Assembly: GCA_964412555.1 (NCBI GenBank)
Contig: CAYPPG010000075.1
Location: forward strand, 1 to 34,993
DNA from: CAYPPG01 sp964412555
GTDB lineage: Bacteria; Hinthialibacterota; Hinthialibacteria; Hinthialibacterales; Hinthialibacteraceae
DNA: 34,993 nucleotides
Reading direction: 5' to 3'
Positions within the stretch are counted from its first letter, which is position 1, and each line of letters opens with the position of its first letter. The notes below the pieces were generated by a model. It made no database searches, was not told the origin of the DNA, and saw only the letters and a program-made list of their open reading frames with translations. This document shows, in pieces, positions 24,408-31,026 of the stretch. The position numbers and the translations under genes are program-made.

Positions 24408-25159
24408 GGTAAGCTCCTTCTAAGAGACTCGCACAATTGATGTTCATCCAATAAAACGACTCGGTTTTGATTCCATTGAAATATTCCTTTGGAAAGAGGG
24501 GGATCGGGTTTTATTTCATCCTTGATCGTGGTTTGAATTTTGGATGGATGGATTTTGTGAATGTCGAAGACCTCATCTACCGGAAACACCCAGCGTTCCG
24601 AGTTGTGACTGATCACGACAAGCCTCGGGTAAACGCATCGACTTTGGGGGGTGGAGGGAACGGAAGGAGATTCTATATCGAATAACGACAATAGTGATAC
24701 ACATAACAGAACATCTCCCTGCACGTTTACGAGTCCCAGTAGAGTATGGCTTTTATTGTGGGGAAGGGAATGGATTGAGCGGACTTCGGCGATTTCCTCG
24801 AAACATGTGGTTAGCAGAGCATAATGATCCACTCCCAATCGGAAAAGGAGGAGAGAAAACGATTCCGAAGAAGAATTTTCATTCTCCTGTTCTATTTTTT
24901 GAGTCCATTCCCGCACATATTCGTCCGATGGAGTACGGTCGAGTAACGCTCTTCCTGCCGCAGCGAATACGGAACAGTTTCGACAATGAATCACGTCGGC
25001 CAGTTCGGGACAGGTCTTGTCACCAAAGACGCCGATTCGATTCCAACACAGATCAATGATTGAATTTGTGTTCATGGTGCTTTGTATTCCTCCGGAAAAT
25101 CCCTGTTCGTTTTGAGGCGGTATTGAATGTTTTTCCACACAATATAGAAATGGTGTCAT
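24404..25159 (-). CDS. CheW-domain coupling protein with N-terminal cysteine motif (WspD-like)
   Basis: A 251-residue protein counted from 25159. A second start at 25075 (Met29) has GGAGG about 13 bases upstream and leaves the conserved region intact, so either is possible. Residues 38-62 read CWNRIGVFGDKTCPELADVI then HCRNC: cysteines at 38, 50, 59 and 62. This is the hallmark of WspD-type CheW proteins and looks like a metal or iron-sulphur site, though its function is not established. A CheW domain follows (~100-245; RLGVDHYALLTTCFEEIAEV, LLGLVNVQGDVLLCVSL, FPVDEVFDIHKI). It should link chemoreceptor and CheA in a membrane array. It begins 3 bp after the chemoreceptor stop and overlaps cheA by 4 bases, a tight operon. 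Confidence 0.88.
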   Translation of the reverse strand: MTPFLYCVEKHSIPPQNEQGFSGGIQSTMNTNSIIDLCWNRIGVFGDKTCPELADVIHCRNCSVFAAAGRALLDRTPSDEYVREWTQKIEQENENSSSESFSLLLFRLGVDHYALLTTCFEEIAEVRSIHSLPHNKSHTLLGLVNVQGDVLLCVSLLSLFDIESPSVPSTPQSRCVYPRLVVISHNSERWVFPVDEVFDIHKIHPSKIQTTIKDEIKPDPPLSKGIFQWNQNRVVLLDEHQLCESLRRSLP

Positions 25160-25162
25160 CGA

Positions 25163-27496
25163 TCATTGGTCACTGACTTGAAATCGGGAAACCTCGTTTT
25201 GCAATCGATGAGCGGCTTCATCGAGTTGCTTGGTTGCATGATTGAATTCGCGTAGAGAGTCGGCAGTATGTGCGGCGGATTCGCTCAATTGAATCATGGC
25301 TGCCGTAATTTGTTGTGCGCCATTCGATTGCGATTGCATTCCTTCCATGACGGATACGAATTGCGGCTCGATGACTTGCACGTTTTTAATGATTTGTTCG
25401 AGTTGTGCGCTGATACGTTGAACGTCCTCCACTCCATTCGCCACTTCTTTGGAAAATTTTTCCATTTCCTTGACTCCCGAGGTTACGGCGGATTGCATTT
25501 CGTGAACCATCTGTTCGATGTCCAGCGTCGCTACCGCCGTTTGATCGGCTAAACGGCGGATTTCCCGGGCGACGACAGAAAATCCTTTTCCGTATTCACC
25601 GGCTTTTTCCGCTTCGATCGCTGCATTGAGTGAGAGAAGGTTGGTTTGATCGGCGATTTTGGTGATGGTGGTCACGACACTATTGATATTGGTGGCTTTG
25701 TCGGTTATGGTGGCCAACTTTGAAGAAATTGTGTCAGTCGAGTCTGCTAATTGCCGCATGGTAATATCCATTCCACCTAGCCACGTTCTACCGGAATCAG
25801 CGAGGGACGCGGTTTCTGTGCCAGCCTCCACCACTGAACTCATGGTTTGTACCAACTCTTTTGATCGTGACGAAATTTCCTTGGACGTGTTCACGACTTG
25901 ATTTGTGGAGGCTGCTTGTTGATCGACGGTGATTTCCAACTGCTTCGCCGAATCGGTTATCAAAGAGGTGGAAGCAGTGACTTGTATGCCCGATGTTTGG
26001 ATTTTTTTAATTAAGTCGGAAAGATTGTCCATTAACGTATTGAAATGTTTGGATAAATAGCCCATTTCATCATTGGATTCCACCGGTATTCGTTTTGTCA
26101 AATCGGCGTCCCCCGTTGCCAAATCGCGCAAATGCGCTCCTACGACCCGAATGGAATGGGAAATGGCGCGAATGATGGGAAGACCAATGGCAAACGCCAA
26201 TAACAAAACAACGATAATAGTAATAATGATTCCACGTGCCAATTTTTGTGCCGGCGCCGTCGCTTCTTCTTGACTCATTTCCGCAATGATCGACCAATTC
26301 AGCCCGTCGATAAAAAGCGGAGAATAGGCTCCGATCACCGATTCTCCTTTATAATCTTCATAGATTCCTTTTCCCGTTTCTCCGGCAACGGCGGACTGGG
26401 TTCCTTCCGTCAGTATCTTTTGAAAAAGAATGCTGGTTCCCGCTCGGTCGATTTGCATGATCGTTTCCTTTGGTACACCGATTGCCTGAAGAATGGTTAA
26501 ATACCGTTCCTTGTCTTCGATCAAAAAACGGGAATCGTTCCGCATCGTATAATCGTCCGCGAGTAGATAACTCTGTCCTGTTTGGCCGAAACCCACCGAA
26601 GTCCATTGTCCCTTGTCGATCATAATTTCATTGATTTTCGAAACGGAAAATTGAAAGGTTAAAATTCCCATCAACTCGTTCCCATCGAAAATCGGTGAAG
26701 CGATAAATGCGCATGGTAAATTGAAGGAGGGAGCATATCGCTCAAAATCCACCAGTACCACAGCATTTCTGCTTTTGGCTTCCAAGCATTGTTTGACGGC
26801 GCGGGCAAAATTTGTTTCTTGAAAAGGGCCGTTCAATAGACTGGTTGCAAAATCTACTTTTTTGGAGACGGTATACACGACGTACCCGCTTTTCGGTTCG
26901 ATTAGGAATAAATCCTCATATCCGAATCGGGTAACGTAATTGCGAAATAACGGATGATATCGTTTATGAATTTTTGTATAATTCGAGTTGTCTTCAGCAG
27001 CCAGAAACGCATCTTTCTGTCCGTCCGGATAGGGATTTTCGGAAATATACAAGCATTGGAGCATCTGCGAGATTCTGTTCTCCGGAAACCAGCTTTGATT
27101 CGGTTCAAGTTCCTCCGCCAACATGTGTTGTTGTTGATATTGATATCGATCCCGCAAATTTTTATGAAATTGCTCACGGTTATTTTCGTACATTTCACAC
27201 GTCGTATTTTCCAATTCAAAATAGGCTTGATTGAATTCACGCATCGCTTCGACGACCATCCCGTTTTCGGAATATGTAATGATCTGATTTTTGATGGTTT
27301 CGAAATAATTTTCGATTTGGTTCTTTTTCAATTCGCGAATCGATGTCAGATGTTTGAGCAATGCTTCTTCGAGCGCATGATTGGAACGCAGGATTGAACT
27401 TGTCCCCAAAATCGCGATAGGAGTGATGCCGACAAATAATAACAATAAAATCAGTTTCGTTCGGATATTGGTTTTCAGCCAAGGGTTCCAAGCCAT
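25163..27496 (-). CDS. methyl-accepting chemoreceptor, dCache-HAMP-MA (WspA-like signalling domain)
   Basis: A 777-residue receptor. TM1 is at 14-34 and a large periplasmic domain of about 385 residues follows. That domain carries Cache-type blocks YEDLFLIEPKSGYVVYTV, DFATSLLNGPF and ASPIFDGNELMGILTFQFS. TM2 is at 421-440, HAMP ~441-495, and the cytoplasmic hairpin ~510-777. The tip is ADQTNLLSLNAAIEAEKAGE, then VVAREIRRLADQTAVATLDI. The tail, with MQSQSNGAQQI and LSESAAHTADSLREFNHATK, closely follows WspA of Pseudomonas, but the small periplasmic bundle of WspA is replaced by dCache. It would sense a small molecule or surface-related cue and control the adjacent CheA. No C-terminal CheR-binding pentapeptide is present. 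Confidence 0.92.
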   Translation of the reverse strand: MAWNPWLKTNIRTKLILLLLFVGITPIAILGTSSILRSNHALEEALLKHLTSIRELKKNQIENYFETIKNQIITYSENGMVVEAMREFNQAYFELENTTCEMYENNREQFHKNLRDRYQYQQQHMLAEELEPNQSWFPENRISQMLQCLYISENPYPDGQKDAFLAAEDNSNYTKIHKRYHPLFRNYVTRFGYEDLFLIEPKSGYVVYTVSKKVDFATSLLNGPFQETNFARAVKQCLEAKSRNAVVLVDFERYAPSFNLPCAFIASPIFDGNELMGILTFQFSVSKINEIMIDKGQWTSVGFGQTGQSYLLADDYTMRNDSRFLIEDKERYLTILQAIGVPKETIMQIDRAGTSILFQKILTEGTQSAVAGETGKGIYEDYKGESVIGAYSPLFIDGLNWSIIAEMSQEEATAPAQKLARGIIITIIVVLLLAFAIGLPIIRAISHSIRVVGAHLRDLATGDADLTKRIPVESNDEMGYLSKHFNTLMDNLSDLIKKIQTSGIQVTASTSLITDSAKQLEITVDQQAASTNQVVNTSKEISSRSKELVQTMSSVVEAGTETASLADSGRTWLGGMDITMRQLADSTDTISSKLATITDKATNINSVVTTITKIADQTNLLSLNAAIEAEKAGEYGKGFSVVAREIRRLADQTAVATLDIEQMVHEMQSAVTSGVKEMEKFSKEVANGVEDVQRISAQLEQIIKNVQVIEPQFVSVMEGMQSQSNGAQQITAAMIQLSESAAHTADSLREFNHATKQLDEAAHRLQNEVSRFQVSDQ

Positions 27497-27519
27497 AGAT
27501 GGATCTCCGTAAATATGTT

Positions 27520-27541
27520 TTGTAAAGTAAATATTTTACAA
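27520..27541. promoter_or_regulatory. inverted repeat upstream of the chemoreceptor operon
   Basis: TTGTAAA (27520-27526) and TTTACAA (27535-27541) flank an 8-base spacer, 24 bp upstream of the chemoreceptor start. The location suits an operator or promoter for the Wsp-like operon. No confident -10/-35 pair could be fixed. Confidence 0.35.
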
Positions 27542-27607
27542 GCCCATGCACAGAATGCCACGTGATAAAAAGGGATATTCCCAAATCTTCACCGAGAATG
27601 AGGAGGA

Positions 27608-27639
27608 AATAAAAAATGAAAGGCGGCCTGAGACCGCCT
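27608..27639 (-). terminator. rho-independent terminator after the Tat-exported Gfo/Idh gene
   Basis: Read on the reverse strand, AGGCGG, a 7-base loop and CCGCCT (27639-27621) are followed by TTCATTTTTTA. It begins 45 bp after the stop of the gene ending at 27684. It insulates that gene from the chemosensory operon downstream. Confidence 0.75.
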
Positions 27640-27683
27640 GAAGGAATAATCAGCTACTTTATAACAAGTATCGATTGGATCGA

Positions 27684-28991
27684 TCATCCGATTTTGGGAA
27701 GAATCCAAGGGTGTCGATATTCTTTGCTTAGAAATTTTGCGGCATCCGGATCGCCAAGAATATCTTCCAGGTCGGGTTCCCATTTAATTTCCCGTCCGAC
27801 TCGCCATGATATTAGAGCCAAAAGACCGGGAAGATTGCCATAATATCCATCGCGAACCGTACAAACCGGTTGCTTACGGGATTTGATGCAATCTAGAAAA
27901 TTTCGCTTGTGCGGAATATCTCCACCCTCTGCGGGAATGACAGTCACATCCGTCATGTCTTTTTCCGGATAAATTTTCGTGTGTCTGCGATTCACAAGCA
28001 GAGTGGCTTTTTCACCATAAAAATAGATTCCATGATCGATTTGACCTTCATCAGGATCGCAGGGAAAACCGTTGCCGTGCCGCAAGGTATAGGTGAAAGT
28101 ATAACCCGGTGTATCGAAAACACATTCGGCAGTGTCCGGTGTGTCGCGCGCATCATCATGGGCGTATTTTCCCCCCATGGCGGAAACGGCTTTCATATCA
28201 TGCCCCATTGCCCACATTACAATGTCAAATAGATGCACACCCCATGCCGTCAACATGCCTCCGGAGTAATCGAGGAAGAAATAGAAATTGACCAAGAATC
28301 GGTTCGGATTGAAAGGCCGTTTCGGCGCCGGTCCCAACCACATATCATAGTCGAGTCCTTCCGGCGGTTTTGTGTTGGCTTTGTCTCCAATCCCTTCCGG
28401 CCCCTTGCTCAAATAGCCGAAAATCGGCCATACGTTGATGCAGCGCGCCGAGGTGACTTTCCCGATCTCTCCGCTTTGTACCATCTCGACCGCTTTTTGG
28501 AAATTGGTCATACTGCGTTGTTGATGGCCGACTTGTACGATGCGATTCGTGGAATCGACGAAGTCGACGAATCGCTTTCCTTCTTCGACGGTATGGCACA
28601 TCGGCTTTTCGACATACACGTCTTTTCCTGCCTGGCAGGCGTAAATTCCCTGCAGTGTATGCCAATGATCCGGTGAGGCGATCACAACGGCATCGACGTC
28701 CGGATTGTCCAGCACTTCCCGAAAATCCTGGGTGGTTTGCACTTTGGTATCCAGGCGGTCGGCGTTGCGGTCAATATGCTTTTGATAAGTATCACTGAGC
28801 GCTGTAATCTGAACATCTTCGAAGGTTTGAAATTGCCGGAAATGATGGCTCCCCCGGCCTCCCAAACCGATGAATCCCAATTGGATTTTTTCGTTGGCTC
28901 CCAGTACATTGATCGCCGGAGCCGCAGCGAACAAGGCCGTAGCGGTTTGTTTGGAAAACTGGCGGCGGTTGATAGTAGAGTTATTCATCAT
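27684..28991 (-). CDS. Tat-exported Gfo/Idh/MocA-family oxidoreductase
   Basis: A 435-residue protein. The N-terminus carries a twin-arginine signal (NRRQFSKQTATALFAAAPAI, residues 8-27). The Rossmann motif LGFIGLGGRGSHH follows, then SPDHWHTL, YVEKPMCHT with the conserved EKP, and GVHLFDIVMWAMG with the His-containing catalytic helix. A long C-terminal domain includes WLGPAPKRPFNPNRF, typical of the secreted branch abundant in Planctomycetes and Hydrogenedentes. Tat export implies folding with its cofactor in the cytoplasm before release to the periplasm, where related proteins are thought to process glycans, for example by redox-assisted glycoside cleavage. A GAGG before the ATG pair fits the second ATG (28988). 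A terminator follows. Confidence 0.9.
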   Translation of the reverse strand: MMNNSTINRRQFSKQTATALFAAAPAINVLGANEKIQLGFIGLGGRGSHHFRQFQTFEDVQITALSDTYQKHIDRNADRLDTKVQTTQDFREVLDNPDVDAVVIASPDHWHTLQGIYACQAGKDVYVEKPMCHTVEEGKRFVDFVDSTNRIVQVGHQQRSMTNFQKAVEMVQSGEIGKVTSARCINVWPIFGYLSKGPEGIGDKANTKPPEGLDYDMWLGPAPKRPFNPNRFLVNFYFFLDYSGGMLTAWGVHLFDIVMWAMGHDMKAVSAMGGKYAHDDARDTPDTAECVFDTPGYTFTYTLRHGNGFPCDPDEGQIDHGIYFYGEKATLLVNRRHTKIYPEKDMTDVTVIPAEGGDIPHKRNFLDCIKSRKQPVCTVRDGYYGNLPGLLALISWRVGREIKWEPDLEDILGDPDAAKFLSKEYRHPWILPKIG

Positions 28992-29047
28992 GAACCTCGC
29001 ATGAAATCAGGTTGAAATGAGTTCATTGTAAAACAGCTTTCCAGTGG

Positions 29048-29150
29048 TGTATAGCCGGTAAAACCACTTTGCGCCTTTGCTCTGTGGTGCGGACATCCTG
29101 TTTGCACAACATAAGATGAGTGTATAACCGATCAAACCACTTTGCGGCTT
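29048..29150. repeat. 30-bp direct repeat pair in a divergent intergenic region
   Basis: TGTATAGCCGGTAAAACCAC at 29048 and TGTATAACCGATCAAACCAC at 29121 each continue as TTTGCG(C/G)CTT, giving 26 of 30 identical positions with starts 73 bp apart. They lie between the Gfo/Idh gene (reverse) and the pentapeptide-channel gene (forward). They might be twin regulator sites or the trace of a local duplication. No gene is supported in 28992-29269. Confidence 0.65.
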
Positions 29151-29269
29151 GGTGTGAAATGAGCCCATCATCTTGCAGACATTGAAATCGCATTATATAA
29201 AGAGTAAATTATTCAACATGTGCCTTTTTTTGCTTATGTTTCTTGATGAATCATCTCAGCTAAGGATGA

Positions 29270-30206
29270 ATGAAATTGATGAATAAGCACTCATTGACGC
29301 AGGCTGATTCTCTAGCGGAAGCCCTCCGGCAACGTTGGACAACTCCTCTCGGCCAAGAAAAGGCCGAACAAATTCGTGCTTTGATTGAACAGGGAGCATC
29401 AGTGGATGCTTGGTTACCGCTTTTGAAGGGAATCCCTCTCATGGAAAATTTAAGTCCGAGTGACGAGGAACCGTTTCCCCGCGACTTGAGGGGATTCAAC
29501 TTTCACGGAGCGAATCTTCGAAAAGCGGATTTATCCCGCACTCATCTCGACTTTGCCACCTTTGAAAGCGCGGTCGTCGAGGATGCCCGTTTTCGAGGCG
29601 CTTCTTTGCAGGGTGCGAAATTCAAACGGGCGGCGATGCGGAAGGCACATTTTTGGAATGCCTGGCTCGAAGAGGCGAATCTTGCCTACGCGGATTTGAC
29701 GGAAGCCGATTTGGGCGACGCGAACCTGCGCGGTCTATCGCCAAGTCTATGAAGCCTGTAAGACCGCTGGCCTGAGTGACGAGGCCGGCTGGTTCTTTTA
29801 TCGTGCGCAAATCTGCCGCCGGAAAAGCCATTATAAAAAATGGACAGCCGGTTGGCTGGTTGAATACTTTATCTTCGATTGGATTTCCGGGTATGGTGAA
29901 CGTCCCCGCTGGGTTATTTCGGCGATGATTACCGTAATGCTTTTTTTTGGGATGGTGAATTGGATTGGCGGGATGAATGGGGGCTTCATGTATGCCGGCT
30001 CCGAATATCAAGAAATCGGTTTCTTCGGGGGACTTTACTTCAGTATCGTCTCTTTCACGACCGTCGGCTATGGGGATATTACGCCGAATCACCATGCCTT
30101 GATAGAAAAAATTGTCCGTTTTATCAATGTTTTTGAATCGTTGCTTGGTGCGCTGTTGATTTCTCTCGCTCTTGTGACCTATACTCGTATCGCGATTCGG
30201 GATTGA
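29270..30206 (+). pseudogene. pentapeptide-repeat/two-TM potassium channel gene with a frameshift
   Basis: The first frame (29270-29752) encodes a helical start and pentapeptide repeats (LRGFNFHGANLRKADLSRTH, then LQGAKF, LEEANLAYADLTEADLGDAN), then runs into a stop. From 29733 another frame continues with VYRQVYEACKTAGLSDEAGW, FFYRAQICRRK, a TM helix (WVISAMITVMLFFGM), the K+ selectivity filter TTVGYGD and a final TM helix (SLLGALLISLALVTY), ending at 30206. Removing one G at 29732-29733 joins the halves as NLRVYRQVYE, the expected family layout. Intact, it would be a membrane potassium channel with a cytoplasmic beta-helix. The cause may be real mutation, sequencing error or recoding; I favour mutation or error. 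Confidence 0.8.
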
Positions 30207-30222
30207 CTGCAATATACCTTCT

Positions 30223-30243
30223 CAAAGATATAATCTATCTTTG
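30223..30243 (+). terminator. weak hairpin after the channel gene
   Basis: CAAAGATA (30223-30230), a 5-base loop and TATCTTTG (30236-30243) form a perfect 8-bp stem 17 bp after the channel stop. It is AT-rich and lacks a T-run, so termination is only a possibility. Confidence 0.25.
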
Positions 30244-30296
30244 CTATGTTGTGTTGTAGTCGCTGCAACCCGTCTATCCTCAAAATGGTATTTTAC

Positions 30297-30329
30297 TTGA
30301 AGCAGCTCCAAATTCAGTCTATAATATAG
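30297..30329 (+). promoter_or_regulatory. near-consensus promoter and operator of the Phd-RelE operon
   Basis: TTGAAG (30297-30302), a 17-bp spacer and a perfect TATAAT (30320-30325) lie upstream of AAGGAG (30338-30343) and the ATG at 30354. The palindrome CTATA-A-TATAG (30319-30329) overlaps the -10 box and is a likely antitoxin operator for autorepression. Confidence 0.75.
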
Positions 30330-30353
30330 TCATTCAGAAGGAGACAAAAACCC

Positions 30354-30638
30354 ATGAAACTTAGTGAATCCGTGAAGCCAATCAGTTTTATTAAGGCTCA
30401 TGCTTCGGAAATTTTACGGGAAATCACGAACGATAACAAAAAAATAATGATCATCACTCAAAATGGGGAAGCGAAGGCGGTTCTCCAGGATATTCGATCC
30501 TATGAACAGACACAGGAAAGTCTTGCCTTTCTGAAAATTTTGGCCTTGAGTAATAAAAGCAAGAATGAGGGTCATTATAAACCGATAGAACAATCCTTTC
30601 AGAATATCCAGGAAAGAATCCATCATGAGAAATCGTGA
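30354..30638 (+). CDS. Phd/YefM-family antitoxin
   Basis: A 94-residue protein with the Phd/YefM N-terminal fold: VKPISFIKAHASEILREI, then IMIITQNGEAKAVLQDIRSY. This part binds DNA as a dimer; the C-terminal tail (from ~55) is charged and should wrap around the toxin. A strong ribosome-binding site and a consensus-like promoter precede it. Its TGA shares one base with the ATG of the toxin, so the two are translationally coupled. Confidence 0.92.
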   Translation: MKLSESVKPISFIKAHASEILREITNDNKKIMIITQNGEAKAVLQDIRSYEQTQESLAFLKILALSNKSKNEGHYKPIEQSFQNIQERIHHEKS

Positions 30639-30961
30639 TGAAATATAAAGTATATGTCATCGTCGATGCCGAAGAAGATATTTTTGAAATCTATCAATAT
30701 ATTGCCGTCAATGATTCTATTGGCAATGCTGACAAAGTTTTCAAAAAGATAAAGGATTCTTGTTTAAGCCTATCGAAAATGCCAAATCGAGGACATATCC
30801 CTCCCGAATTGGAAAGAATCAATATTTCTGATTATCGGGAAATCCATTGTCAACCATATCGTATTATCTATCAGGTGAGAAAAACGGAGGTGTTTATTCA
30901 TTGTGTCTTGGATGGAAGGCGAGAAATACAAGAAATATTGGAAAAGCGTTTGTTGCGATGA
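30638..30961 (+). CDS. RelE/ParE-superfamily toxin
   Basis: A 107-residue protein starting at ATG 30638, which overlaps the antitoxin stop by one base; a GTG one codon earlier is less likely. It has the RelE/ParE pattern: DAEEDIFEIYQYIA near the start, SLSKMPNRGHIPPEL, YREIHCQPYRIIYQV, and a C-terminal VLDGRREIQEIL strand with arginines. It would inhibit growth by ribosome-dependent mRNA cleavage (RelE) or gyrase poisoning (ParE); sequence alone does not decide. Both genes are intact, so the module is probably active, unlike the HigBA-type locus at 8850. Confidence 0.9.
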   Translation: MKYKVYVIVDAEEDIFEIYQYIAVNDSIGNADKVFKKIKDSCLSLSKMPNRGHIPPELERINISDYREIHCQPYRIIYQVRKTEVFIHCVLDGRREIQEILEKRLLR

Positions 30962-31026
30962 TTTCTACAGGATAAATTGGGTGTATTTTTGATCTTCCAT
31001 TTTCATTTTCTTCGTACTTTTGTTTA

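Noticed and set aside
29622..30212. Open frame of 196 codons opposite the channel pseudogene
   Set aside because: The sense strand encodes pentapeptide repeats and TTVGYGD; the antisense product resembles nothing.
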